Below are positions 1-9,546 of a stretch of DNA of 64,000 nt, one piece after another (position 1 is the first letter of the stretch; the number at the start of each line of letters is the position of its first letter). This DNA is from Moritella marina ATCC 15381 (GTDB lineage: Bacteria; Pseudomonadota; Gammaproteobacteria; Enterobacterales; Moritellaceae). The stretch is from NCBI RefSeq assembly GCF_008931805.1, contig NZ_CP044399.1, positions 1,798,001-1,862,000 on the forward strand, read 5' to 3'. The translations under genes were made by a program, and so were the position numbers. The notes beneath the pieces were generated by a model. That model had not been told where the DNA came from and did no database searches. It worked only from the letters and a program-made list of their open reading frames with translations.

Positions 1-2052
1 TGCTGCATTGATATGCCACACCTTGTGCTTTACTAAATTTGATACCAGATCAGGGCTGAGTAAAATATAATCTAATCTTCCGAGTGCTTTAAAAGAATAA
101 GTCCAATTCACATCAGGCTGATTATCGAATGGATCGTAATAACCAAACCCAGTATCGGTATGCTGCGATAACAAGGTTTTGCCCACATAATTGTGTTCGC
201 TATGCGTTATTTTATAATAACTATAACGCGCGGGTTCATAGTCCGTTAGCACTAACAAGGGATCTTCTTTCGGGTAACTGTTTAAATCACCTAATATAAT
301 TTTGCTACCAGGCACCGTCGCTAACGCTTGGCCTAATATACTCGCCGCAGTCGTTCTAAATTGCGCGCAATGGCCTTGCCTATCTTGTGCTAACGTACGT
401 TTTGCTTTTTGCCATGCCCGCAATAATTCAGGACTGTTTTTACGCTGATTCTTTAGTTTTTTCAGCAGGGTTGCACGGCGTTTATCTTCAACACATTTCG
501 AACCTTTTGATTTGAAATGGTTCACACTAATTGTCAGTTTGTTATTTTTATCAGCGCTATCCATGCGGATAAATGTCGGTGTCAGTGCTGGCCGGTGATA
601 AGCTTTACTCAGTTTATTTCCAAGCTTACGACGTTGAACAGGTAGCTGAATAACCCGCGTATTAACCAATTTTAGCTTAGTCGGTCGATAAAACCCCGCG
701 ACCGAGATTGCACCAGTACCAAGATAATAGCCTTGATGTAAATCTGCTTTATCTGGTTTAACCAAAGCATAATGCTGACTCGGGTCGGTTATTTCCTGAT
801 TCACCAAACCCAATAACCGCACAATTGCTGAGTTCTGACCAAAGCCGTTATTCTCTACTTCCATCAGACCAATAAAATCTGCATCCAGTGCTAACAAGGT
901 ATCTCGCAGTTGTCTTTCTTGCTTATGCAATGCCGATAAAGTTTTAGCACCGCGATTCTGTCTTAACGGATTGCTCACACCACCCGCTGCGCGATTGAAG
1001 TAATTAAGTAAGTTGAAACTAGCAATGCGAAGATCATTATTATCTCGCACCGCTAGTTGTTGTCTATCACTGTTATGTAAATGTTTGTCATGCCTGTACC
1101 TATCGCTATGCCCATCAATATGATGCAAAAAGCGCGCTTGTGCCAAACCATTATCCACCAGCAAACGAAACTCACCATAACTGAACGTCAGCACGCCGAC
1201 AATTCCCGTAACCCTGTCGTTTACCCGCATGTAATCCAAGTTTGACGGCACAGACAAGCCTGATCCTAACTGCACATATAATCGGCGCTGCTTATTATTT
1301 AACGCGAGTGCGTCTGCAGCAATACTAGCTGGAAAGGCCGTGGTATTTGGATGGATGTTAATCTGTTGATGGCTGAGAATAATGTTATAACGCCGCCAAC
1401 GTCGCTCATAATATAAAGGTTTGGTCACGCGCATATCGGTAATGCCTGCCACGCGTACTTTCATGCCTTCATAACGTTCTAGAGTGTCACTAAAATGAGC
1501 ATCTGCTGTCGCTGCGATAATATCGGTTGGTGTGATATTGCTCGCTACTGTTTTTACACTTCCAGTTTGCATCGTCTTTGTATGAGAAGTCGGTCGTAAG
1601 CGCGTCAGGCCATAGTGTTCTTCGACAACGCCGGTCACGCATACCCTGCTATTAAGTGTGATATCTGCAAGTATCTCTGTACTCACAAAGATACCTGTTG
1701 ATGCGAGCGCACTTTGTTGAATACTTGCAGGCATACTTTCTGCGGTACTTGTTGACACTCTTTCTGGAATATTGTCTAACATAAGTTCTGGCGTGGCTAT
1801 TTGCTGCATAAAGAACCCCGGCTCGTGACCGCGTTTTAATCTAGTCACCTGCCCTTGTACTGTAAATATCTTGTCACTGCGATTGGTACTTTTAACGACA
1901 GGCGAGCGCTTACCCTGCCCCTGTAATTGACTAATCGAGCTATTTTCACCAACACATAAAACCGCTTGTTGATTAAGCAATAATGTCTCTGCGAATACAC
2001 TATTCACCCCGATTATAGCGATGATTACACCGCGTAATAAACCCGCTAGCAT
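1..2052 (-). CDS. ExeM/NucH-type extracellular endonuclease (3' end cut off by window)
   Basis: 684 codons are visible; the C-terminus lies left of base 1. The ATG at 2052 is the start because an in-frame TAG lies two codons upstream. The N-terminus looks like a short signal peptide (to about NSVFA), so the product is probably secreted. An OB-like N-terminal half is followed by an endonuclease/exonuclease/phosphatase fold. Signature segments in order are LRIASFNLLNYFN, LMEVENNG, VNHFKSKGSKC, ILGDLNSYPKEDPL and DYILLSP, which are the metal-binding and catalytic blocks of DNase I-like nucleases. Two-cysteine lid segments such as KSKGSKC are usual in ExeM/NucH. Members of this family degrade extracellular DNA for phosphate or biofilm release. 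It is transcribed divergently from murQ, with about 80 bp between them. Confidence 0.85.
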   Translation of the reverse strand, partial: MLAGLLRGVIIAIIGVNSVFAETLLLNQQAVLCVGENSSISQLQGQGKRSPVVKSTNRSDKIFTVQGQVTRLKRGHEPGFFMQQIATPELMLDNIPERVSTSTAESMPASIQQSALASTGIFVSTEILADITLNSRVCVTGVVEEHYGLTRLRPTSHTKTMQTGSVKTVASNITPTDIIAATADAHFSDTLERYEGMKVRVAGITDMRVTKPLYYERRWRRYNIILSHQQINIHPNTTAFPASIAADALALNNKQRRLYVQLGSGLSVPSNLDYMRVNDRVTGIVGVLTFSYGEFRLLVDNGLAQARFLHHIDGHSDRYRHDKHLHNSDRQQLAVRDNNDLRIASFNLLNYFNRAAGGVSNPLRQNRGAKTLSALHKQERQLRDTLLALDADFIGLMEVENNGFGQNSAIVRLLGLVNQEITDPSQHYALVKPDKADLHQGYYLGTGAISVAGFYRPTKLKLVNTRVIQLPVQRRKLGNKLSKAYHRPALTPTFIRMDSADKNNKLTISVNHFKSKGSKCVEDKRRATLLKKLKNQRKNSPELLRAWQKAKRTLAQDRQGHCAQFRTTAASILGQALATVPGSKIILGDLNSYPKEDPLLVLTDYEPARYSYYKITHSEHNYVGKTLLSQHTDTGFGYYDPFDNQPDVNWTYSFKALGRLDYILLSPDLVSNLVKHKVWHINAA

Positions 2053-2133
2053 TCTCTACATTTCTGTTTTAGAATCATGATCATCAATCCTTTCATTAGA
2101 CCCCGCGTCTTGTGTTGTATGAGTGTAGTTATT

Positions 2134-3027
2134 ATGGATATAAAATCGCTTACTTCAGAACAAAGAAATTCAGCAAGTGCTAACCTAGATCAACTTTCAA
2201 CATTAGAACTTGTTAAGCTATTCAACAGTGAAGATGAAAAAGTCAGTCAAGCCATTAAACTCGAATTACCCCTTATTGCTGCAGCAATTGATGTTATCGC
2301 CCATGCATTTCAACAAAATGGGCGGTTGATTTATATTGGCGCAGGTACGTCGGGTCGATTAGGTGTGCTCGATGCGTCTGAATGTCCACCGACCTTCGGT
2401 GTTGGCAACCAGCAAGTACAAGGTATTATTGCCGGTGGTGAAGCGGCGATGTTTACAGCACAAGAAGGCGCAGAAGACGATTTAAACGCAGCACAGATTG
2501 ACTTAGAACAGATCCAATTAACCCCGCAAGATGTAGTGGTGGGTATCGCAGCATCTGGGCGCACGCCTTATGTGATCGGTGGTTTATCGTTCGCAAATAA
2601 ATTGGGCTGTGACACGATTTCGATCAGCTGTAATAACGACGCACCTATATCGAGCATAGCTAAGATCGCCATAACACCAGTTGTTGGCGCAGAAGTATTA
2701 ACAGGCTCAAGCCGCATGAAAGCCGGGACAGCACAAAAATTAGTGCTGAATATGCTCAGTACTGGCGCGATGGTCAGAACCGGTAAGGTGTATCAAAACC
2801 TGATGGTTGATGTGAAAACATCGAATGAAAAGCTCATCACCCGCAGTGAAAATATCATCATGGATGTAACAGGCGTTGAACGTGAGCGCGCGAAAACACT
2901 GTTAATTGCTGCTAATCAACACGTGAAATCAGCGATCCTGATGGAATTAAACGGTGTTGATTACGCGACTGCAAGCCAACAGTTAGCTGATAACCAAGGT
3001 TTTTTACGCCAAGCATTAAATCAATAA
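2134..3027 (+). CDS. murQ: N-acetylmuramic acid 6-phosphate etherase MurQ
   Basis: Cleaves the lactyl ether of MurNAc-6-phosphate to give GlcNAc-6-phosphate and D-lactate during cell-wall recycling in the cytoplasm. The 297-aa length from the ATG at 2134 equals the family norm. A longer frame opens at 2077, but the 19 extra residues have no family counterpart. The SIS domain shows GAGTSGRLG and DASECPPT, with the catalytic Glu at residue 83, followed by GAED with the second catalytic acid, then AASGRTPYV and GSSRMKAGTAQK. The sequence aligns nearly without gaps to E. coli MurQ from memory. The usual partner murP or anmK is not beside it; an FKBP gene follows 18 bp downstream and may be cotranscribed. 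Confidence 0.95.
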   Translation: MDIKSLTSEQRNSASANLDQLSTLELVKLFNSEDEKVSQAIKLELPLIAAAIDVIAHAFQQNGRLIYIGAGTSGRLGVLDASECPPTFGVGNQQVQGIIAGGEAAMFTAQEGAEDDLNAAQIDLEQIQLTPQDVVVGIAASGRTPYVIGGLSFANKLGCDTISISCNNDAPISSIAKIAITPVVGAEVLTGSSRMKAGTAQKLVLNMLSTGAMVRTGKVYQNLMVDVKTSNEKLITRSENIIMDVTGVERERAKTLLIAANQHVKSAILMELNGVDYATASQQLADNQGFLRQALNQ

Positions 3028-3045
3028 CATATAACGAGACTAAAC

Positions 3046-3411
3046 ATGACTGAACACCTGACTAAACAACAAGAAAACGGCCTAGAAATAACAGATATCA
3101 TCATTGGCGATGGTAAAGAAGCAGTAAAAGGCGCGCTGATCACAACTCAGTATCGTGGCTTTCTTAGCGACGGCACACAATTCGATTCAACTTACGACAA
3201 AGGTAAAACGTTTCAATGTGTGATTGGGACTGGCCGTGTGATTAAAGGCTGGGATCAAGGTATTATGGGCATGAAGGTTGGCGGTAAACGTAAACTGTCG
3301 GTACCATCTGCACTGGCTTATGGCGAACGTAATATGGGCACAGTGATCCCAGCACATTCAGATCTAAGCTTTGAAATTGAATTACTTGAAGTACTAACAC
3401 GCGACGACTAA
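3046..3411 (+). CDS. FKBP-type peptidyl-prolyl cis-trans isomerase
   Basis: A 121-aa single-domain FKBP without signal peptide, so a cytoplasmic foldase that speeds proline isomerisation. The core reads from the YRGFLSDGTQFDST strand through VIKGWDQGIMGMKVGGKRKL to LAYGERNMGTVIPAHSDLSFEIELLEV. This includes the Trp and the Tyr that line the FKBP active site and the GxxIPxxSxLxFxxEL ending. It lies 18 bp after murQ in the same direction and ends just before a strong hairpin at 3442-3471. Its compact form is unlike FkpA or SlyD, which carry extra domains, so I do not assign a symbol. Confidence 0.9.
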   Translation: MTEHLTKQQENGLEITDIIIGDGKEAVKGALITTQYRGFLSDGTQFDSTYDKGKTFQCVIGTGRVIKGWDQGIMGMKVGGKRKLSVPSALAYGERNMGTVIPAHSDLSFEIELLEVLTRDD

Positions 3412-3441
3412 TCAGTTTCCCGTAATACTTCAATAGATAAC

Positions 3442-3471
3442 GACATTCATAACGAGCTTGTTATGAATGTC
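3442..3471. terminator. Bidirectional hairpin between convergent genes
   Basis: A perfect 12-bp stem (GACATTCATAAC with its complement) around a 6-nt loop GAGCTT. It sits between the FKBP gene (+) and the alcohol dehydrogenase (-). The downstream sequence on + is only moderately T-rich (CACCTTTTCATTT). Confidence 0.6.
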
Positions 3472-3502
3472 ACCTTTTCATTTATCTTTACGTCGTCATG
3501 CC

Positions 3503-4693
3503 TTACACAGTAACTAGCTTATGCAATAACGCTTCACACTGTGCTCTGTTCATTAATTTAGGCACAGGGTAATCACAATATGCTTCTCGCACAGCGCGCT
3601 TAGCAAGTTCTGGAATATCATTCGCTTTAAGCTCAGGGAAGCCAGCTTGAATATTCAATGTTTTGTTCAATGCTTTCACGCCCGCTACAAACTTATGTGC
3701 CGCTTCAACTTGACTATCTTCACTGTTCGCCAGTCCTGCTGCAATCGCCAATTCGGCATAACGGCATAACGCGTTTTCGAATGAAAAATCCAGGATATGT
3801 GGTAATAGTACGGCATTAGCAAGACCGTGTGGCACATGATAATAGCCACCCATTTGATGGGCAATCGCATGCACATAACCAATTGATGCACGGGTAAACG
3901 CAACGCCAGCATTAAAACTCGCTATCGACATTTGGCGGCGCGCTTCGATATCACTGCCATCGGCATAGGCTTTAGGTAGGTTAGCAAAAATACGTTTAAC
4001 GGCATCATAACCATACGCTTTAGTTTGTTCTGTCGCATAACAACCAATATAAGATTCTACTGCGTGCGTTAACGCATCGATACCCGTTTCAGCGGTGATT
4101 TTAGCAGGAAGACCTAACATCAATAACGGATCAACAATAGCAACAGCTGGCACTAAGCTAGGATCAACAATCGTGAATTTTTGTTTTTTTTCTGGGTCGG
4201 TCACAACAGCAACAACCGTCGCTTCAGAGCCTGTACCCGCAGTTGTCGGGATCGCGATAAATGGCGGCAGTGCTTTACGCACACGTAACAAACCAACCAG
4301 CTTTCTCGCATCGACGTTTTTAACCGCTGCAGCCGCAATCGCTTTAGCACAATCCATTGGTGAACCACCACCTAATGCAATCACACTGTCACAACCATCT
4401 TGCTTATACCGCTGCCAGCCATTAGCAATCAATGGCAAGGTTGGATCTGGTGTTACTTCGTCAAACAATGAATAAGCAATATTGGCTGCATCTAACGCAT
4501 CTGTTAAATGCTTAGCAATGCCTAACTTAACTAACATTGCATCTGTAACAATCAGTGGTTTCACGCCACCTAACTCAGTTAATACTTGTGCAGTTTGGCT
4601 AATAGCCCCTTTACCTTCAATCAATTTAGGTAAAGGGATTGGCACTAACTTATTCACTTGCTCACGGATTTGTATAACAGTTTGATGCAACAT
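3503..4693 (-). CDS. Iron-containing alcohol dehydrogenase
   Basis: A 396-aa group III (iron-type) alcohol dehydrogenase, cytoplasmic and NAD(P)-linked; the substrate cannot be told from sequence. The dinucleotide-binding segment reads GGGSPMDCAKAIA, followed by PTTAGTGSE. The metal ligands are present: Asp and His in GIDALTHAVESYIG, and two His in the GYVHAIAHQMGGYYHVPHG block. The length matches YiaY or FucO-like enzymes. It stands alone, with its own promoter region to the right (4694-4839) that also follows the end of the MATE gene. The group is variously annotated as ethanol, lactaldehyde or butanol dehydrogenase. Confidence 0.93.
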   Translation of the reverse strand: MLHQTVIQIREQVNKLVPIPLPKLIEGKGAISQTAQVLTELGGVKPLIVTDAMLVKLGIAKHLTDALDAANIAYSLFDEVTPDPTLPLIANGWQRYKQDGCDSVIALGGGSPMDCAKAIAAAAVKNVDARKLVGLLRVRKALPPFIAIPTTAGTGSEATVVAVVTDPEKKQKFTIVDPSLVPAVAIVDPLLMLGLPAKITAETGIDALTHAVESYIGCYATEQTKAYGYDAVKRIFANLPKAYADGSDIEARRQMSIASFNAGVAFTRASIGYVHAIAHQMGGYYHVPHGLANAVLLPHILDFSFENALCRYAELAIAAGLANSEDSQVEAAHKFVAGVKALNKTLNIQAGFPELKANDIPELAKRAVREAYCDYPVPKLMNRAQCEALLHKLVTV

Positions 4694-4839
4694 ATATTTT
4701 CCATTTTAATTAATACGTCATGCGAGTAACGAGTTGAACGGGTATTCTACTGAGTTAATTGAAGTAATAACACTAATTCTACTCGAAAGATCCAACAAAG
4801 CGATTCGCTTTAAATAGGTATATTTTACATTATATATAA

Positions 4840-6432
4840 TTACGATTTTTCTTTGTTATCATTATCCGCCAACAATAAGTTACAACCTTTGCTGTCGTAC
4901 TCTTCGTTATACATACCAAACTGTGAACATTCTGAAGACAGCGCATTAACCGTGGAAGTGATCGTTATGTCTGAGGCACTAACAGTATCGCTCATCGCTT
5001 CAGTTATTTCGGTTGTCGGCGATATTGTAGATGGAGTCGTAAAGGCTGCCGAGTGCTCTCCCTCTATCACCTTAGCCAGCTTATCGGCCAATACACTATC
5101 CTGATCTACTTTACATTCTTTTTGTTTAATCAATTTAAACGCTAACAAGATAGACGCGATACCAAAGAATACCGACCCTAAAGCCTGACCAATTAGAATG
5201 CCTTTAACACCCGCGATTTCAGCACCTACAAGTACAAATGGAATGGTACCGAGAGTCGCCTTGCCCATATTAAACCAAGTTGAATATTTCGGTTTACCCA
5301 AGTTATTAAAACTGGCATTAGCAATAAACATCATGCCATTGAAGATAAAGGTCAAGGCTAATAAACGGCAGAACAGCGTCACGACTTCAACCGCATCACC
5401 AGTCAGGTTAAAACCACTGATTAAGTAATCTTCGATTAAGTATAAAATGAAAGAGAAAACGACCACATAACCGGTGCAAAACCATAATGCATCTTTCAGG
5501 CTTTTGCGCACACGGGGGATTAATTTCGCCCCATAGTTCTGCCCCAAGATAGGTCCTATGGCACCAGACAAAGCAAAAATCATCCCGAACGCAACCGGTA
5601 AAACACGATTAATAGTGGCATAACCAGCCATGAAACTATCACCAAATTCAGCAATACTTCGGGTAACAAACGCATTACCGATCGGCGTTGCTATATTAGT
5701 TAGCATCGCTGGTAAAGCAATCGCCATAATAAACGGCAGTTGGGTTTTAAAGCTATCGCTATACCAGGCGCCAAGTAACTTATGCTTGGAATAAACGCCA
5801 TAAAATGAAATCGCAAATACCGCGCATCGAGACAGTACACTCGCAATCGCGGCACCTTCGATGCCCATGCCTAATGCGAAAATGAAAATTGGATCTAATA
5901 CCGCATTAACGAGGCCACCACCTATGGTTGATAACATAGACAGCTTACCATCCCCTACAGCACGTAAACTTGCACCAAGCGCCATAGCTAGCGACATAAG
6001 TGGCATCGAAGGGACGAGGATTTGTAAGTACACGGTACCTAAGCGTAAGGTTTCATCTTTCGCGCCTAACAAAGCCAGCAGGTATTCTATATTAAACCAG
6101 GTTAATAACATGATAATCAGGGATACAAAAATAGTCACAACGCTGATGTTTATCACATACGAACGCGCACTATCCCGCTTCCCCTGCCCTAATGCTTTAG
6201 ACACCAACGCGCCCATCGCAATAGACAGACCAATAGAAATAGAGGTGGTAAAAAAGGCCACTGTTCCCGCATAACCAACAGCTGCTGCTAAGTGTTGCTC
6301 GCCAAGTAAACTGAGATAAAACAGATCCAGTAAATCGACTAAAAATAGGCAGGTTAAGCCGATAGCGCCCGTCGAGCTCATATAAATAATATGCGACAAA
6401 GTAGAACCTTGGGTGAACTTAGCTGTGGTCAT
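4840..6432 (-). CDS. MATE-family multidrug/Na+ antiporter with long C-terminal tail
   Basis: A 530-aa inner-membrane exporter with about twelve hydrophobic segments in two related halves, as in the MATE (NorM/DinF) family. It starts MTTAKFTQGSTLSHIIYMSSTGAIGL and shows the usual conserved Gly/Pro features in the transmembrane segments (VPSMPLMSLAMALGASLRAVGDG). Members expel cationic drugs or metabolites in exchange for Na+ or H+. The membrane core ends near residue 450. About 80 further hydrophilic residues follow, rich in Ser, Thr, Glu and Asp with one cysteine-bearing segment near the end; most MATE proteins lack such a tail. The ToxR-like gene lies upstream in the same orientation but 100 bp away. 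Confidence 0.9.
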   Translation of the reverse strand: MTTAKFTQGSTLSHIIYMSSTGAIGLTCLFLVDLLDLFYLSLLGEQHLAAAVGYAGTVAFFTTSISIGLSIAMGALVSKALGQGKRDSARSYVINISVVTIFVSLIIMLLTWFNIEYLLALLGAKDETLRLGTVYLQILVPSMPLMSLAMALGASLRAVGDGKLSMLSTIGGGLVNAVLDPIFIFALGMGIEGAAIASVLSRCAVFAISFYGVYSKHKLLGAWYSDSFKTQLPFIMAIALPAMLTNIATPIGNAFVTRSIAEFGDSFMAGYATINRVLPVAFGMIFALSGAIGPILGQNYGAKLIPRVRKSLKDALWFCTGYVVVFSFILYLIEDYLISGFNLTGDAVEVVTLFCRLLALTFIFNGMMFIANASFNNLGKPKYSTWFNMGKATLGTIPFVLVGAEIAGVKGILIGQALGSVFFGIASILLAFKLIKQKECKVDQDSVLADKLAKVIEGEHSAAFTTPSTISPTTEITEAMSDTVSASDITITSTVNALSSECSQFGMYNEEYDSKGCNLLLADNDNKEKS

Positions 6433-6538
6433 AAAGAGTCTGAATACTTAATAGAATGAGAGTTACTATTAGTAACATTGTGGTTTACATTGCGCAACAC
6501 AGATTTAGAGACAGGGCAAAAAAGCAGTGAACCCCTTA

Positions 6539-7789
6539 CTAATAAAGTGGACTTTCTTCAAACAGCCACATCTTATTAGAGGTCGTGGATACCCACAGCG
6601 ATTGATTCCCCCATTCTTCAACTTTCCAAATAACACGTTTTTCTGTCACACTTTTGCGACATTTTTCTTTCATAATTCGATTAAAAGGAATGATGTCTAT
6701 GGTTTTATTTTGCATAACTAACGCTGTGGTACCGAGGTTATGATCAAAACTAAAGGTAAAATCACCGCTACGACTAACAAAGGTATTTTTTGTATCTGAT
6801 TCCTTTGAATATAGTACAGAGCCTTTATACCGACCTTCATATTTTTTATCTTTAAGCTTGAACTGTTTAAACCCGCTCTCGACCTGGTGATTAAAATCAA
6901 AAATAAAGCGCACTTTATCCGTGATAGTGAGATCTTCATCAACAAACATATAGCTAGTCGAGCTCATCATGACCCCTGTAAATAGCGGTAGCTCACTTTT
7001 AATGCCTTGCTGTAATAAGAACCATTCATTCACTTGATGAGCCGTTATGTTCTCTTCATTCGCCGGTAACTCTAATACCGCGCTGACAGTACTGTCACAC
7101 ATCATGGCATTGTTACTTAATGGGCAAGCTAGAATATAGGTTTTATCATTGGTTATAAAAGAAAATACTTTACTTTTTCCCGGTATTTTATCAACGAACA
7201 TTTCAATCATCGCTTTTCTATCTTTGTTGATATCCTCATTTGCGATAAATGTAAGGTAGTGACCATTATATATATAGCTTACTTTAGGAGACAAGTAGCC
7301 TAACTCTTCAGTATAACTTTCACTGAAACGTTCACCGAATATAAACTGCTCGTGAATGATATAGGGTAAAAGTAAACAAATAAAAAATGGCAGTATATTG
7401 CTCTTTTTTAAATTATAGGTTTTTAACTTATAGACTTTTAATTTGCAAAAAAGCGTCGGTCGTAAAGATAACGTATCAGCCGATAATACCGCCACATCTT
7501 TAACGATATAACCCTGATTAAATACCGTCGCAATCACATCATCAGAACCACATAAGGTGAGTTTTTTCCTAAGCGAATAGATGGCTTGCGTTAAAGATTG
7601 ATCGGTTACTTCCAACCCAGGCCAACCTATTAGCTTCAGTGCTTCTTTAGATACAACAGTGCCATTTTTACGACATAACAAGTCCATAATTTCTGTTTCT
7701 GATGCACTTAATTTCTGTGTACCGTCTGAACTTTGAAGCGCCGCTTTCACTTTACAAAAAATGACATCGGTTGAAACTTTGTATGCCAT
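6539..7789 (-). CDS. ToxR-like membrane-anchored winged-helix transcription regulator
   Basis: A 416-aa protein. Residues 1-105 form an OmpR/PhoB-type winged helix: LSASETEIMDLLCRKNGTVVSKEAL, the recognition region TDQSLTQAIYSLRKKL, and the wing ending VIATVFNQGYIV. A single transmembrane segment at about 131-150 is followed by a periplasmic domain of roughly 260 residues. This is the ToxR/CadC layout, in which a membrane-bound factor senses periplasmic conditions and binds DNA directly. It is divergent from the toxin-like gene at 8294 across a 504-bp AT-rich spacer, so a role in controlling that locus is plausible. The periplasmic domain matches no family that I recognise. Confidence 0.82.
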   Translation of the reverse strand: MAYKVSTDVIFCKVKAALQSSDGTQKLSASETEIMDLLCRKNGTVVSKEALKLIGWPGLEVTDQSLTQAIYSLRKKLTLCGSDDVIATVFNQGYIVKDVAVLSADTLSLRPTLFCKLKVYKLKTYNLKKSNILPFFICLLLPYIIHEQFIFGERFSESYTEELGYLSPKVSYIYNGHYLTFIANEDINKDRKAMIEMFVDKIPGKSKVFSFITNDKTYILACPLSNNAMMCDSTVSAVLELPANEENITAHQVNEWFLLQQGIKSELPLFTGVMMSSTSYMFVDEDLTITDKVRFIFDFNHQVESGFKQFKLKDKKYEGRYKGSVLYSKESDTKNTFVSRSGDFTFSFDHNLGTTALVMQNKTIDIIPFNRIMKEKCRKSVTEKRVIWKVEEWGNQSLWVSTTSNKMWLFEESPLY

Positions 7790-8293
7790 GAAAGAAACCT
7801 TCTATTAGGGTCATAAATTAATACTATAAGAATTAACATCTTAGATACTATTTAGAATATATAACCTGAAAAGATAAATTAAGCTATAGATTTCTTACTA
7901 AATAATTTATGAAAAACAACCTTCATCATTTAGGGCGTTTGAATTATAACTATGCCTACATAGGAGGTATTTTAGGATTTACAATGTAAAAAATAAATTA
8001 ATATTCATTTTCTTAAATCTGCCCTATTTATCTATTTCGACCACAATAATGCCCACTTAAAAATGAAAATAACTGCGCTTTACCAATAATGTGGAAATAA
8101 AAAAATCCCTTTAAAATCAATTTTTTGATATTTATAAACAAAGATAAATGTCATAAAAATTAATTGATACATATCAAATTTAGAGCTCCGTAACAAAAAC
8201 AGTTATATCTGTCTGGCATATTTCTATCGCGGAAAAGGCTTAATATTTTTAAACCTTAAAAATAAAATGATATTTATCTAAGGGAACAGACAA
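7790..8293. promoter_or_regulatory. AT-rich divergent intergenic region upstream of the toxin-like locus
   Basis: A 504-bp non-coding, strongly AT-rich stretch between the ToxR-like regulator (-) and the XaxA-like gene (+). It holds an inverted repeat TTGATA-CA-TATCAA at 8164-8177 and a further TTGATAT near 8126. No clear sigma-70 pair stands out to me. A good ribosome binding site (AAGGGA) precedes the ATG at 8294. AT-rich divergent regions of this kind are typical targets of H-NS and ToxR-like proteins; binding here is inference. Confidence 0.5.
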
Positions 8294-9514
8294 ATGAAAA
8301 CAAACACAACTCATAAACGACTACATGGCTTCAAAATAAGCTTACTTGCTTTATCTATTGTAGGCTCAACATTATTACATGCACAAACCGTCTCTGAAAT
8401 TCCGCCTTTGGATTATGATACGATCCAAGGTGATTTTGAAGGTGATTCATTATTTCTTGATACAGGTTCAGATACATCCTTACTTTCAACGACCGAATGG
8501 TATCAAATTCAAGCCTATGCAACGGCGGCTATCTCATTACCAACAACAGAAGCCTCTTTACGCACACTGACAAAATTCCCAGCCAGTGATGCATTTACGT
8601 ATGAATATCAGAATTTACTCAGTGAATTCACCAGTATTAACCAGTCAGGTCATGATTGGAACTCCAACATTTATCCAAGCATTGTTGATTTGGCATTACA
8701 ACTTGCAAACTACGGCGATATACATCCACAACTTATCTTGCCTTTGATGAATCAACTTACCCAATTACAGCAAAACGCCCTCGTGTTTAACCTAGATGCA
8801 GCTGCGACTAATCGCGATGCTGCACTCTCATTTTTAAATGTATTAAAGAACTTTACTCATATACAGCAGCAAGCAACAACCAAAGCCGTTGAAAATTTAA
8901 AACAATTTGCCGCAGACGTTGAAGCACAGAAAGCACAACTTGATGTTATTGAAGGTGATTTTTCTACATTACTCAACAGTGATTCGATTAGTACGTTAAG
9001 ACATAATATCAGCCTACTAAACGATGAAATAGCAGGTTACAGGGACGATCTGAGTGAAGCGAAACGTAATATTGGCCTCTGTGCAATAGGTGGTCCGCTT
9101 GTTTTAACTATTTGTGGCAGCATTGAAGGCGCTAGAAAAGTACGGTTAGATAATTTGATTGCTGATATAGACAATCAAATAAATGCAGCAAATGCCAGTT
9201 TAGAGCATGCGGTTAATCTTGGCGCTTCTTATGAAATCGCGCACTCAAATATCAATGACATGCTGACGCATATTGAAAATGCACTACCCCAGCTTAAAAA
9301 AGTACAACTGCATTGGCAAGGTCTAGAAAGTGATTTCGACTCACTCACCACGTCATTAAATTCATTGGATAGCGAAGATGCCTTACGCAACGCCAACTTA
9401 CTGGTCGCAGGTATTGTCAGTAGTCCACTGGCAGGAACGGTCGGACCTAAGTGGCTAGAAATAAGTAACAAAGCAAGGCAATTTGCGCAGAACGCTTATG
9501 TGATCATGGAATAG
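8294..9514 (+). CDS. Putative secreted alpha-pore-forming toxin, XaxA/YaxA-like
   Basis: A 406-aa protein with a signal peptide (cleavage after about residue 30, LLHA). The mature part is almost wholly helical: long amphipathic helices flank a short hydrophobic hairpin at about 260-280 (IGLCAIGGPLVLTICGSIEGA). From memory it parallels YaxA/XaxA throughout. There is an early helix with a YATAAISLPT segment (residues 75-84), a helix with SGHDWNSNI (118-126), charged heptads leading into the head hairpin, and a late helix with SNINDMLTHIENALPQL. That family forms pores as the membrane-inserting or priming half of a binary toxin. The large secreted gene at 9722 could be the partner. A signal peptide is not typical of YaxA. 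Identity needs a profile or structure search. Confidence 0.62.
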   Translation: MKTNTTHKRLHGFKISLLALSIVGSTLLHAQTVSEIPPLDYDTIQGDFEGDSLFLDTGSDTSLLSTTEWYQIQAYATAAISLPTTEASLRTLTKFPASDAFTYEYQNLLSEFTSINQSGHDWNSNIYPSIVDLALQLANYGDIHPQLILPLMNQLTQLQQNALVFNLDAAATNRDAALSFLNVLKNFTHIQQQATTKAVENLKQFAADVEAQKAQLDVIEGDFSTLLNSDSISTLRHNISLLNDEIAGYRDDLSEAKRNIGLCAIGGPLVLTICGSIEGARKVRLDNLIADIDNQINAANASLEHAVNLGASYEIAHSNINDMLTHIENALPQLKKVQLHWQGLESDFDSLTTSLNSLDSEDALRNANLLVAGIVSSPLAGTVGPKWLEISNKARQFAQNAYVIME

Positions 9515-9546
9515 CAGTAACGACTTATATCAACTCAACCAACATT

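Noticed and set aside
2077-2133. Longer N-terminus for MurQ
   Set aside because: The added residues have no family counterpart, and the ATG at 2134 gives the normal length.
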